Below, piece after piece: positions 19,866-31,310 of a DNA stretch of 64,000 bases. Source of the DNA: Avena insularis (Eukaryota > Streptophyta > Magnoliopsida > Poales > Poaceae). Where the stretch lies: the NCBI GenBank assembly GCA_023614405.1, contig CM042686.1, positions 471,604,740 through 471,668,739 of the forward strand, in the 5' to 3' direction. Made by a program: the position numbers and the translations under genes. Within the stretch, counting starts at the first letter, position 1. Every line of letters starts with the position of its first letter. The notes beneath the pieces are model-generated. The model did no database searches. It had not been told where the DNA came from and was given only the letters and a program-made list of their open reading frames with translations.

Positions 19866-20207
19866 CAAGTAAGGACAAAGTGCGTAGAAAAGACTAGTGT
19901 TGGTCTGTGGGGCCACTCTAGATATCCTATTAAGCTGCTAGGAGTGACACCCCCGGGCCCAGTGGACGGGGTGTTACAATGGTATCAGAGCCGATCCTCG
20001 CGGTTAAACGGGTGTGTGCGAATCAGTGGCGGGACATGTGGAGCATGGCGCGTGTGGCCCGGAGTGGACACGGCATGTCACATGTGCCGGCACTAGAGGC
20101 ACATACGCGTGCCAAGAGGGAACGTTCCTGGGGGTGTGCTTGATCGATGAGGGCATCGATCTTCTAAAGGGTGGGTGTATGTGAGACCAGGCAGATGGCA
20201 TAATAGG

Positions 20208-20346
20208 ATTGATAGAATACTCGTACCAACAAGTTGCAACTTCTTTTCCAAAAACTCATTCGAAAAGAACTCTAAGGTTAAGTGTGTTTGGCCTAGAGCA
20301 ATTTTAGGATGGGTGATCGACCGAGAAGTGGATACCGGGTGTGCAC
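20208..20346 (+). promoter_or_regulatory. 5S rRNA-like module of the Cassandra 3' LTR
   Basis: The segment keeps GAACTCTAAGGTTAAG (compare GAACTCCGAAGTTAAG in 5S rRNA) and TTAGGATGGGTGA. It retains the octamer lost from the 5' LTR but has more changes in the C-box region (GATCGACCGAGAAG). Confidence 0.85.
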
Positions 20347-20458
20347 AAGTGAGGACAAAGTGTGCAGAAAAGACTAATATTGGTATGTGGGGCCAGTCTA
20401 GATATCCTATTATACTGTCAGGAATGACACCCCCGGACCCAGTGGACGGGGTGTTACA

Positions 20459-20760
20459 TCTGCCGGTGCGGAGAAGTCCTAGCGTAAGGACGGCGGCACG
20501 GAGATGTCGGTCGCGCAGGGAGGGGCCACGCGGTGGAGTCCGACCGAGAGATGGCCGAGCAATCGATTAGCTTTGTCCAGGGCGGCGGTTCTCGAGCGAG
20601 CGCCACGCCTTATCGAGGAAGTAGGCGATGCATGGGAGCGGTGGGCCATGCCGGCGAGCAGGGGCGTGGCGCCGCGGATGAAACGCCGTGGAAGGCGAGC
20701 TGCTTGCAGTGACGTAAATGAGAATGAAGGGGATTTTTAGCGTTGTAGCATGTAGGTTTC
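20459..20760. other. GC-rich stretch, no recognised gene
   Basis: This sequence is GC-rich, with open frames on both strands, and ends near an AT-rich segment. I recognise no protein in it. Confidence 0.3.
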
Positions 20761-20934
20761 CTGTCGTGTAGTGCGTGCGCTCGATCTGTTGGTCTTGCGC
20801 CTGCGCTAGGAAGTAATATTTAGGACATTAATATAGACCGGATGGAGAAACTAGTCCGTAGATATAGTATTACTTTTTTTTTTAAACTCTCTGCATTCTA
20901 AAAAGATATCACAAAATTTTCTAAATTTAGATAC

Positions 20935-21007
20935 TAACTCTGTTTCATAATATAAACTTTTTTAGAGAGCTAAACATGCTAAAAGGACTTACATTATGGA
21001 ACGGGAG
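20935..21007. mobile_element. Stowaway-like MITE, degraded
   Basis: Left ACTCTGTTTCATAATATAA and right CTTACATTATGGAACGGGAG are inverted copies, with TA at 21008-21009. The left end has lost the clean CTCCC start. A second fragment of the same kind may lie at 20810-20870. Confidence 0.6.
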
Positions 21008-21966
21008 TATTAAATAGTGTCTTGATACGTTTAAATTGAAACATATTTGTAATATTCTTTTCAGCACAGAGAGAGTAGGTATTGCTTGCCCAAGATTTGA
21101 CCAATGCCGTAAAAGAGTAAAGAGGAGTTCGCGAAGGGACTGATGCATACCAAAATACTAGCCATCATCCAGATCCGTAGGTATACAACCAAGACTAGAC
21201 ACAATGACAAGCTAAACATACTCGCACCCTCTTGCCTCAGAGTATCTCCGCTCGGGTTTCTAGGAAGACGTTTCTAGGCTGATTTTTTCGTCCGGACGGC
21301 GAAATTTCGCTCATTTGTGTTCCACGAATTCATCCGGATTTGGCCCAACTTTAATCCGGCGTTTCCAGGTCGAACCCGGAGTGTTGGGAACCATCTGGGA
21401 AACGCCGGACGCAGCGAAAAACAGGTGGGACAACCCTGTCAGCGAGACAACCTCATTCCCTACCCCAACTCGGCTCTCCCGCGGCAGAGAGCTTTCATCG
21501 CCGCCATGTCATCGCCGGCGAGCTCCCACCACGCCTGTAGATAGGCCCACCGCGTCCGCCGCATCTTTCTCCTAGGTCTAGGCCTCGTTTCGCCGTCCCA
21601 ACTTCACTGCAGCTTGGCTTCGTCCCGAGCTCCCACCACCTCGCCCGCACAGTGTTCGGCGTTTTCCCCGTTCAGCCATGGAGTCCGCGGAATGGATTTG
21701 GTGGAGCAGAACGAGCCATACTACAAACAAGGACCCCTTGTAGAGTCTGAGCACCAGGTGCCTCCATCGTGGCCTATATTCATCGCCATGCGCCAGGAGA
21801 TCTGAGATCCGATAATATATCAATAATTGCAGGATGATCTGATTGAGCACATATAGATACACAAGGGCAACACGTAGATGCCGAGCATGATCTGGCCGAA
21901 CTAGGCCGAACTATGTCGTATTTCCAGTCTATGCCGAACTATTTTTAATTTCATGCAGAACTATGT

Positions 21967-24900
21967 TGTAACATCCCAAAACTCTAATCCAAAGTTATTA
22001 AGATCCAAATCATCAAAATTAGGGTTAATAAAAACTTTTCCATTTAAAATCATTAAGCATTCATATGTGTGTGCATTTAAATTAGGAGTTGTTTTGAATT
22101 TCCATGTTTGAGTGATCCTTTGATTGTAACATGATTCTAAGGTGAATTAAACATCATCTAGATCATTCCCAAACAAATCCCAAAGAAAAACAAATCAAAA
22201 AGAATAAAATAAACAAATAGTCATTTGTGCCATTTTAATCACCATGTCTACTTTAGCTATTCCTAGAACTCAAATCCTAACAAAAACAATTGTGGTTCTT
22301 TGCACCCCTTGCTAGTACAAGTAGTGATATACCAAGGCCCACTTTGTTTCATCCCAAAAACTTTCAAACACTAAATTTAAATGACATTTAAAAATTGAAT
22401 CTAGTGTAGGTATCAAGATCACACTTATTCAAAAACCACTCAAATAAACTCCATTTTAAAATCCCAAGCAACCACAGATGCTTAAGCATGTGACAAATAA
22501 CTCCACCAAAAATGATCTCAAAATTCAAAACTTGAATTCTTTTGGCCATTTTGTCAAACACCTTGTGTGCAAAAATCTGAAAAAATCACAAACACTATTG
22601 TGAGCAGTGTTTGAACCAATGTGGTCTCCCATTTTGCAACCAGAGCCACCCAGAGCACCCCCTACCCTTTGCTAGCCCAGGCACACCTTTGTCATGGACA
22701 TTGCCAGCCACCGCCCACCATCAAAGACATCGCCAGTAGTCCACCTCCACCGCCAGACAGCCCTAGCCTAGCCAAAGGCGAGAGAGAGAGGCCAAGAACC
22801 GTACCGAGCACATCGCCATGCCGACGCCGCCCGCAGAGCGTGCGCTGTCCCCGCTCAACCAGACCCCGCCTCGCTCTCGCCGCCCACCTACACGATCGCC
22901 ACCATCCTAGGAAGCTAACGGACATGCCCGTTTCCTCGACCGTGACCCGTAATCGCCGGCCGCCGCAAAGCTCGCCATCGACAGAGGCATCGTGCGCGCC
23001 GCGCCATTCACCTCTCCCGACCACTTTTCACTGCACGCGCACTGTCTTAACGCTTGCCAGGGAACCGCCCACCGTCCTAGCCCACCGCCCACACCTCTAG
23101 CTCGCTGTGTCGTCGACCACGTCGAGCTCCGCCCATGCTCCTCTGCCGCCTCGTCGAGCCTATAAATAGAGAGATCCCCAGCACCGTTTCCTCACACCAC
23201 TCTCATCCCCTTCCTCTCAGAACACTCCCAGAGCCCCACCTGAGCAAGCCATAGTCCGTAGCGCCGGAATTTCGCCGGAGTCTGCCACGGAGGGAGAAGA
23301 AGGGAGCCGTTGATCCAGGCCATCTCCCGGGACACCGCCAGTACTAGGAGAATCGCCGTCCTCGACTTGTTCGTTTGCCCACCTCGCCGACCCTCGTCGG
23401 AGCCCCGGTAAGCCGCCCCAGACCCCCACCGAGCCGCTAGGGTTACACCTCGCCGGCGACCTGTCTGTCATCGACGACAAGCCCCAGCCGTAGATCTTCT
23501 TTCTAATCCAACGATCCACGTTGCCCCGTACCGCTTCGCGTTTAAAGAGCCACTGACATGTGGGACCCCCCTGCCAGCTGTCCTCAACGCCGCGGAGTGA
23601 GACTGGGCCGGCCCATTTCCTTTCCCGCGCTGACCCAGTAATTCAAATCTAGTTTTTTCTATTTTAGTTTAAACTCAATTATGTCCCTTACTTCAAAAAT
23701 CAATTTAGGAAGATTTACTAAACCAATTTGAGTGATTCCAATTTTGTTGGAAAGCCCCTGAAAAGATCTATCCAAGCCCATTGGATTCAATTCATTTAGA
23801 GTTAGAGATATCTCCTAGTAAAAATAACAAGACAGAAGCATTTGCACATTCAAACATTTTTATAAAATCAACCATAATAGCTTTTGAGTTGCTTCCAACT
23901 CTCAAAAATCACATTTAACCATACTTATCTGAATATGTAATAATATTAAGGTTTGCATGCAGTGACTTTGGACTAGTACCAAAATAATGTTATATATGCA
24001 TTTCTAGTCACTTTAAATCATTATATATTGAACTTAAACTTAATTAAATGTGATCCAACCTTTAAATCACATTCCCATATGTTAGAATATGTGGTGATGA
24101 CATGTGTCCACATGATCCCATATTTTAAGTGGAGAATATTAAATCTTAGTTATTTTGAATGAGTAGAAATTACTTTTCTTAAATAAAAAGAATGAAGCTA
24201 GTTAATAAAACCTTGTGATGATAATAGATCATCAAATATGTGTCGTAGTATGCTAAGTAGCCTAGTTAAGCATTGTTTGATGATTGTGTACTCCGTATGT
24301 ATTTATAGACGATAGTATTGACCAAGCTTACGAGGAGGTGGAGTTCTACCAAGAGGAGGAGGAGGAAAACTTCAACCACTGCACTAACCAAGGCAAGCCA
24401 TCATTAACAATGCAAGCTAACACTATACAAGTTAATCCTTGCAAGTTTTACTTGCAAGCCTAGCACTTCAAGTAAACTGAGCAAGCTATTGTTAGCAAGC
24501 TAAAACTAAGCTAGATAACCTAAGCAAGATACATTAGGCATGCTTTGGTTATACCATGTTGGACTTATACCTATTCCAAGATTTATTTCCAAGCCTTTAC
24601 TTCTTTACTTTATTAAAGTACCTTACTTGTTTGAAGGTAGCATAAAGAGTATAAAACTTGACCTATCTAGATAATCTTAGATGTCATTCTATGGCATGAG
24701 ATTGAGATTAGCATCCCACCTTAGTGAACACTCTTAACTTAGTAGCTTAGAGCTAAATCAAAACTTGAGTCACTTTAGATGGGAACACCTGGTGAAAATG
24801 AATTGTGAAAACCTTGGAATGATGAGTCATTCTATTGAGATGTTTTGACATGTGTTGAGAAACATAAATGGTTTATGATGATGAAAATGTTGAGGCATGA

Positions 24901-25900
24901 GCCTTAGCTCTTTTACAAAAACTGATGGTTGGATTCGGATGCGATACCATTTCAATTTTACCGTACAACCACAATACTTGAATTGGGTAAGGCTTAGCCG
25001 GAAGTTTATATGCATTAGTATTAGTTCCCTCGTGGGAGAGGTGTGAGCTGAGGCTACCTCTCAATGTTGTCCACCTATGCAGTGCCCAAGATGACAGATG
25101 GTCATGGTTGGAAGGCCATGCTCATAGGAGAGGTGCTTATACTAGGGTGTGTAAAGAGAAGGTTATGTTTGATTATCTGCATACTAAGTATGATGATTCA
25201 GGGTTATTCCTGACAGATGTATCGAATCTTGTGGTGAAAGTGTACCACCTCTACAGAGTGTCAAACTATTCGAATAGCCGCGTCCGCGGTTATGGACAGT
25301 TGGAGTGGCCATACTATTTCGTTGTCAAATGTTTTCAAAATGACTTATGAAATGAATGATGAATCTTGACTTGACCACAATAGGGTTGTGACTATGATAC
25401 TAGCTTCCCAACTTAAGTGATTCTAGAACTTTATTTTATCTTTCTTTATTTCTGAACTCAGCTTAGGTTTCAAACTTAACTTTACAAATAAACATAGAGT
25501 TAGCATTTCCCACTAGCACTATCTGACTTGTTAGTGGTAGTTTGCGAGTACTTAAAGAGTACTCATGGCTTTTATCCCTAGCTATTCTCATGGCCAGATT
25601 ATGAAGGAGACTACCAAAATGACGGACAGCAGGACAGCTATGATAACTAAGACTATCTTCCATCGTCAGCATTGCCTGTGCCTCTGAAGATGGACCCCAC
25701 CGCTACGTTTATTATTTATTCCGTTGCTTGTTGTATTAAGACTGGATCATGAGATCCTTTATTCGTGTAAGACCTTATTATGGTTTGTAATGGATGATGT
25801 ACTGTGATATCCAATCTGTTATGTCTCGCAAAAATGGTAATCCTGGAATTGCGATGTATGACATAGCAGGCATCTGGGATTAAAAATCCGGGTGTTGACA
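21967..25900 (+). mobile_element. 3.9-kb solo LTR of a large-LTR retrotransposon, probably Gypsy
   Basis: The unit begins TGTAACATCCCAAAACTC, ends GGGTGTTGACA and is flanked by exact TATGT copies (21962-21966, 25901-25905). It contains no primer site, no coding domain and no second copy of its own ends, so it is a solo LTR. A TATAAATA box (23161-23168) after a GC-rich stretch sets the orientation as plus. LTRs of this size occur in several Triticeae Gypsy families such as Sukkula; I cannot name the family with confidence. Short open frames inside are not convincing. Confidence 0.8.
23161..23168 (+). promoter_or_regulatory. TATA box of the 3.9-kb solo LTR
   Basis: CCTATAAATAGAGAG is followed about 30 bases later by a C-rich start region (CACACCACTCTCATCCCC). 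It lies 1.2 kb into the LTR. Transcripts would run rightwards through the rest of the LTR into the Harbinger end. Confidence 0.6.
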
Positions 25901-26292
25901 TATGTTTAATTTAATGCCGAACATTGCTTTGTATTCATATTTATGCCGAACTATGCCGAACTCTGTTTGAATTTGAGCGAAAACTCGTTGATTTTTCATC
26001 GCCTAGGAACGCGAGTGGAAAAATGGACGTTCCCAGATCGAAAGTTATGTCCGTTCGACGCTAAATAGCACCGGATTTCGGCCTACGAACACCCAACGAG
26101 TGGAGGTGCTCTCACCAGCAAATGCCTACCTCTGATCCGATCTGAGTGCCTACATTTTTTCTGCTCGCCTTGTCAGACACCTCTGTCTTGCTGCATATCA
26201 GCCATCGAGCTTGATGTCGCAACAAGGTGACGCCAAGTTGGGACGTCACCATGCCAAGGCCGCGAGACCGTCACCGTCATATCCAGTACAGA

Positions 26293-26429
26293 TGGAAGTG
26301 GGTCGCTATTAGGGCACCCTTTACCCTCTTTAACTGGCCTTTTAAAATGATAATATCATTACAAAAGTTAGTTCATTTTGTTAAACTAAAGAGGAGGTAG
26401 AGGGGTACCCTATTGTTGACCCACTTCCA
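26293..26429. mobile_element. Foldback MITE
   Basis: TGGAAGTGGGTCGCTATTAG at the left is the inverse of CTATTGTTGACCCACTTCCA at the right, and the pairing continues inwards through AGGGCACCC/GGGTACCC to near the centre, giving an almost complete hairpin of 137 bp. The target duplication is unclear, so I do not assign a superfamily. Confidence 0.7.
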
Positions 26430-27360
26430 CCACTAATATCCAGGAGCTCCTATGCCGTGCTTCAGGGTGCCCTATTTGCTGCCTTAGTATCTCCATGAGA
26501 GACCGTAAACTCATGAAAACTGAGAAATAATCGCCACTTTTCTGTTTCCCATCGAAAAGTGATCCGAATAAACTCTGTATAACCGACGGGGCCTGAATTT
26601 CAGCAGCTTGAGAATTTGCAACCCGTACCTGTATATCCCTAGGTTCCACTGCCGAACCCGGGGGGCCTGTAGACGCGTTGGTAGTTGGTGGGAGGGACAT
26701 TTCACCACCACTATTTCCTGCCTCCCCTCTTCCGGCGCCACAGATCCACCGTCCCGGCCGCCGGCCGGCCCCGCCGCACCCATGATTCGGACACAATGGA
26801 CCCTTCCGACATCCTTCGATGACCGGAGATGCTGCGCGGACGCAATCGACCCCTCTCACTCCCCCTCTGCCTCCACCTCCGCCAACGCCTATGCGTGCAC
26901 ATGCCGTTGATATGATGAAGCTGGACTCCGCTGAGACGAAGCGCAAGCTAGCGGGCCAGCACATCATCAATGGAGGAGCTGCAGCCTCGGCACTCGCCTC
27001 TGCCTCTACCTCCGCGCTCGCATCGGAGATGCCACTTGCGGCATTCGAGCGTGAGGATGAAGAAGAGTACGGTGATGAGGGTAAAGATGGTGACGAGGCT
27101 TGGCGACACCGGTGTTGCTTGATGTCATGTTCTCTGGCTTGATGTGATGTGGATGTTTTTTTCTCTGTCTTGATGTGATGTGGATGTATTTTTTTGGTGG
27201 CTAGGATCATTGCAAAGGATGATGTAAAAATGTGGACTATCGGATCTTTTGTTTGTTCATATTTGATTAAAACTGTTAAATCAACATTATCAATTCAGTT
27301 TTGCGCTCGCGCGGAACAGAACCCGCACTCAGAGCCGAGCGAGCTTCGGCGACCATGTGT
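26430..27360 (+). pseudogene. Gene-like GC-rich fragment, unrecognised
   Basis: A plus-strand frame at 26819-27142 (107 codons) has a proline-rich start, then KLDSAETKRKLAGQHI, an Ala/Ser-rich run and an acidic EDEEEYGDEGKDGDEA tail. The opposite strand is open for 266 codons (27210-26410) but is Ser/Gly-rich as GC-rich antisense frames tend to be. Neither is recognised. A duplicated 33-34-bp unit, cttgatgtgatgtggatg, occurs at about 27138 and 27169. Confidence 0.25.
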
Positions 27361-27791
27361 TTCCAAGTCTCGCCGTGACTTGGTGCCAACATCCGCCGTC
27401 CATCTTGGATCTAACATACCAGATTGTCTTAGATTTTAAATTAAAAATCTAAAACTATTCAGAAAATTTTGAAAAAGTTCCAGTATAGTATAAATGCCTC
27501 GTTTTAAAACATGTGAAAGTTTTATTTTATTCAGATAACTATTTTATGATTAAATAGTTTTTTACGTTTTTGATTACTAGTTTAAAATAAGTACCTATTT
27601 AATCACAATCCTGTGATCCAAATAGAACGATACTTTACCAGAGTACAAATTGAAACATGCAAGATTTATTAGAATTTTTTTAAATTTTTTCGAGTAGTTT
27701 TAATTATTTAGTTTAAAATTCGAGTCAGTCTGGTACGTTGGATTACAGATGTATGGTAGATGTTGGCACCAAGTCACGGCTAGATTTGGAA
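27361..27791. mobile_element. MITE with about 65-bp terminal inverted repeats, Mutator-like
   Basis: TCCAAGTCTCGCCGTGACTT...CATACCAGA (27361-27425) pairs with TCTGGTACG...AAGTCACGGCTAGATTTGGA (27727-27791). Long inverted repeats around an AT-rich core with no coding capacity suggest a Mutator-type MITE. A 9-bp target duplication is not visible, so the class is tentative. Confidence 0.6.
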
Positions 27792-29011
27792 GCACCAGCT
27801 CATCGAAACTCCGTCCTCCCCTCCCTCTCATGGTTCTTCGCCCTTTTCTTCTCCTCCCTTCTCCACCTTCTCATTCATCAAACCATATCCCTTTTATGTT
27901 CCCAAACTTCTCCTCCTTTCGCTCTCACCTTCCTACAGTAGCTGAGCTCGCCTAGAGAGAGGTCGGGCCTCTCCCTGGCCCCCTCCGCCGGAGTACCCGG
28001 TCGGAGTTGGGCGGGGAGCGGCGCCGGAGTAGTTAGGGTTAGGTTTTTCAGTAGTTTGCTGGTAGTGGGGTCCTTGCCCGTAGTTTGTGGAGCTCCAGAT
28101 CGATGCGGCCAGATCTGGGGCTAGGGTTCGACGCTGCTGCGCTCATACTCCTATGGCTGGAGCCTGGGCTGGTGAAGATGGCCAACTCTACCTCGAATAA
28201 AGCCGTTTTTGGCCTCCTCTTCCTGGTTCCTGTTGTGCATCTCCATCTTCCTCCGACCGGCCGTGGTGGCGAGGGGTCGGTGATGGGAAGCTTGTTGGCT
28301 TCTGGATATGGAGGTGGAAGGGATCCCGCTCGGGTGCGTGGGCGCGACCCCAAGCGGTGGTTGGTTTCGGCCTCTTCTCCTTGTGTTCTGCTCTTGACCG
28401 GCCATAGAGGCAAGGGAGAGGGGAACAAGGAGCTTGGCTGGCCGGCCAGTCCTTCTCTGTTCAAGCGCAGCCATCTCGTGCTGATGTCGCTCAGGTGCTT
28501 CTTGTCCTCCTAGCCAGCCATGGCGGCGAGGGGGAGGACGACTCGAGCTCCAGGCGGCTTGGTGCTGGCAGATGGCCTGGGAGGCTTCGTCTAGGCCTCC
28601 AGGAGCTTTCAGAGTTTTCGCTCCCTGCAGCGTTCTCCAAGCGGTGGCCCCTTGTCGCTGCCGCTATCCATGGCCAGGAGGGTGGCCTCGCCATGCTCGG
28701 CATGAGTTACTCGAGCAGTTTCATCCTCTGCGAGAGGATCTTCCACAGTCTTGGAGTGGCACTGATGCCCCCCGCGCAACCAAGCGGTTTCGTCCCCGGT
28801 TGGTGCTGGGGTGGCGCCGCCTCGATGTTGTTCGTCGCCGGCAGTCAGCAAGGACCTGATTGCGTTTTCGCAGTCTTCGCTAGGGTGTTCTGTGTAAATG
28901 AGAGGGGCATGTTTGTACTTTCCCTTTTCTTTCTATGCCTCTTTGTATTTGTTCACGCACCGCTGTAATAAAAACTCAAGGCCCTTCGGGGCCTTTCCCG
29001 TGCAAAAAAAA
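27792..29011 (+). other. Transcript-like segment ending in an A-run, possible retroposon
   Basis: The segment starts C/T-rich, is GC-rich with several open plus-strand frames (28085-28513, 28495-28968), and ends GTAATAAAAACTCAAGGCCCTTCGGGGCC..., then eight A (29004-29011). The shape is that of a reverse-transcribed RNA or of a LINE 3' region. I recognise no protein and find no target duplication. Confidence 0.35.
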
Positions 29012-29189
29012 TCGCTTTTATGTCCTACAACCGCTAAGCCCGCATTTCGGATGCTTAAAATTTGTGGACTCGTTTTGGCGAGGACTCGTTTGTTGTTCCA
29101 CAAATATAATGACAACATCAACATGAAGAGAAGTATTTTGGATTCTAGACAGGTTTGTGTCTTCTGAAAGATTCTGTGAAGTTGATGTA

Positions 29190-29660
29190 ACCATATCCTG
29201 ATGCAATGTCCTTACACCCGGCAAGTTTGGCACGATTGTTTACGAGATTCCGGGTTGCAAATACAAGGTCCCCACCACAGCTCTTCCTGGGAAGGATGGT
29301 GGAAGGACGCGAGGAGAAGCATCCACGCCACAAAGAGAAGAAAGTTTGACACTCTCGTAATTCTGGTGGCCTGAACGGTGTGGAAGCACCGAAACGCCTG
29401 GGTTTTTGGTAACACACAACACCAGCACAACGCAGAACAGCTCCTAGAGAAGATTAGGAGCGAGTGGAACCTCTGGGAGATAGCTAGGAGAGGAGGGAGT
29501 GCAGACGTGCCAAGAGTATGCGTAGGGTTTGGGAGAAATTTTCGGAGTGGTGTGTGTTGGGTTCCCGTACTCCCTGTTCACAGCGTTGGGTTCTTGTAAA
29601 TACTTTTTCTGCCTTTATAAAGATAAGGTATGTCTTTGGTGTGCTCTCGGAAAAAAATGC
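29190..29660 (+). pseudogene. LINE ORF2 C-terminal fragment (zf-RVT region)
   Basis: The plus frame reads LMQCPYTRQVWHDCL, WEGWWKDARRS and TVWKHRNAWVFGN. These match the Cys/His region downstream of reverse transcriptase in plant L1-type LINEs, the zf-RVT family. A TGA stop at 29367 breaks it. The fragment runs down to a short A-run (ggaaaaaaatg, 29652). RT and RNase H are absent, so it is 5'-truncated. Confidence 0.75.
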
Positions 29661-30285
29661 CTGAGCGATCGGATAACGAGCTGATCTGCCGCCCGGTTCC
29701 TGTACCACTGTCCACTACCAACCGCTCCCAAAGCAGGCTACCTCAACGAGCACTGCCGCTGTGCCGCCACGCAACGCGGCGATCAAAAGCTACCTTTTGA
29801 CGGCCCGGACTCAACGAGTCGTCGGCGACTTGACTGAAAAGAACGCGGCGTGGCTTCCTGCGCTGCCCCGCGTCTGCGCGGATAAAACGGACTTGGATCG
29901 GCAGATTCCGCCGGGTGAGTAGGCCACCGCCGCACGGGGTCACACCCATGAATGAGACGTACGCACGGCAGCACGCTGGCCCGTGCTGTACGGATTGGAA
30001 AATTGCAGGGCGAGCGTGGAAAAGAAAGAAAGCTAGACCGGGGGCGGCCCTAGTCCAAGTCCAAGGCTACCCGGTCAGGTTCATCACGGCTATGCACGGG
30101 CGGTGGTTGCTTCGGGGCCAACGCTCCCTCGTGCTTAAAGCTTTGCGGTCGGGGATATACTGTACTATACTTGTGGACGCCATTTAACGTGGGACAAGGT
30201 ACTTGTTTAACAAATTTCGTATCTACATCCGGGAGAAATAAAACAAGCTGTCACTCATCCTTGGTAGTGCTGATATGTTCTCTTA
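29661..30285. other. No recognised gene
   Basis: This is GC-rich DNA to about 30140, with open frames on both strands that I do not recognise. No transposon borders are seen before the Harbinger target site at 30283. Confidence 0.3.
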
Positions 30286-31310
30286 GAGCATCTCCACTCG
30301 AAAACCATAAAGCCTCCTAAAGGGCTAAAGGGGTGTCGACGTTCGAAATCATGTCCAGCGTCTCCTAATTATTTTTTCGCGCCGACCCATTTTGTTATCC
30401 GGCGCCCCCAAGCCGAACCCTGCCCACATATTGCTAGCGGCGGCGCCGGATGGACCTGAAAACAACCGGACTAGCCCTGACAATGCGAGAAAGCTTCATT
30501 CCCGCCCTTCTTGTCGCTTCCCGTCCTTTTCCCCGCTATATCTATATCTAGGCACCCCTCCCTCTCTCGCTGTCCTTCCCGCCGCCGCCGCCGCCATGGA
30601 GAGGCCCAAGCTCAATTTCTATGAGGCTGTGGTGTTCGCCCACTTCGACAACCTCGCGCCACCACACACGAGGCTCCCGGTTGGCTTTGAGCTCAGCTAC
30701 GCCGGTATGCCCGTAGATCGAAGAGCGTTGTCGCGAGCTGCCGGAGCGGAAGAGGGCAATGGCCCGGTACGCGCCCACAAGCACGTACTGGCCGAAGCGG
30801 TTCAAGAAGGAGCGCGCGGTGGAGCTTGCACCGTGTCAAGCTCACATACGACAACTCCACCCGGATCAGTGCAACCCCGAAGGGAGGCAGCGCCTCTGGG
30901 CAATGCCCGGGCGAACGATCTACACCGCTATCGACGTGACACACCATGAAGAATTCATGAGGAGGGCGGAGGTCGTAGGGATCGTCGACCTCGATTCCGA
31001 CATGGAAGAGGAAGACGGCGACGCGGCGGATGACGTGGATGACGAAGATGGTGACAGTAGTAGCGGAAGCAGCATAGTCGATTAGGATGGTAAACTACCT
31101 TTAAATTGCCCTTCGTTTATCTATGTTGATGAATGAATATGTAAATACTTTGTTTATCTATGTATGTGATGAATGCATATGTAAATAGATGATCATACTG
31201 GGAGTGTGGCTGGGAACACTCCCCCCCTAAACTAAGAAAATAGTCGGCGTGCCCCATACGGGCAAAAAAGTCTGCGTCAGGCGCGTGTGGGGGGCCGGGT
31301 GGAGATGCTC
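30286..31310. mobile_element. PIF/Harbinger-type element with an embedded ORF
   Basis: Ends GAGCATCTCCACTCG and CGGGTGGAGATGCTC are inverted repeats, flanked by TTA (30283-30285 and 31311-31313), the preferred PIF/Harbinger target. The 1025-bp body has a start region of GCGCC(G/C) motifs and one coding-like region. No DDE transposase is present, so it is non-autonomous. Confidence 0.85.
30596..31085 (+). pseudogene. Hypothetical ORF inside the Harbinger element, frameshifted
   Basis: The frame opens at 30596 with MERPKLNFYEAVV and FAHFDNLAPPHTRLPVGFEL. The readable sequence then shifts to another frame (from about 30759: ARYAPTSTYWPKRFKKERAV, TAIDVTHHEEFMRRAEVVGI) and ends in a strongly acidic tail EEEDGDAADDVDDEDGD at 31085. 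I do not recognise the protein. The acidic tail and lack of DDE residues argue against a transposase. At least one frameshift makes it non-functional as it stands. Confidence 0.5.

Larger units (their letters stand above)
19708..20458 (+). mobile_element. Cassandra TRIM retrotransposon, complete
   Basis: Two LTRs (19708-19978 and 20180-20458) begin TGTGAGACCAGGCA and end GGACGGGGTGTTACA. The 5' LTR is followed after one base by TGGTATCAGAGC (19980-19991), the primer site for initiator tRNA-Met. The inner region of about 200 bp has no coding capacity and ends in a purine-rich AAAGGGTGGGTGTA. Flanks are TCTGT and TCTGC, a target duplication with one change. Both LTRs contain a 5S rRNA-like stretch, the diagnostic trait of the Cassandra family, which is non-autonomous. 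The LTRs differ at roughly one base in eight by eye, so the copy is old. Confidence 0.93.
21240..26111. mobile_element. PIF/Harbinger-type element interrupted by a solo LTR
   Basis: Left end GAGTATCTCCGCTCG and right end CGAGTGGAGGTGCTC are imperfect inverted repeats flanked by TCA (21237-21239 and 26112-26114), a 3-bp target duplication as made by PIF/Harbinger transposases. Without the nested LTR (21967-25900) the element is about 0.93 kb. The interior is GC-rich on the left, and I see no transposase. The ends match the second element at 30286-31310 (GAGCATCTCCACTCG). Confidence 0.75.

Noticed and set aside
26410..27210. 266-codon minus-strand open frame as a gene
   Set aside because: It runs antisense through a gene-like fragment, crosses a foldback MITE and is made of Ser/Gly/Ala runs. 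No domain is recognised.
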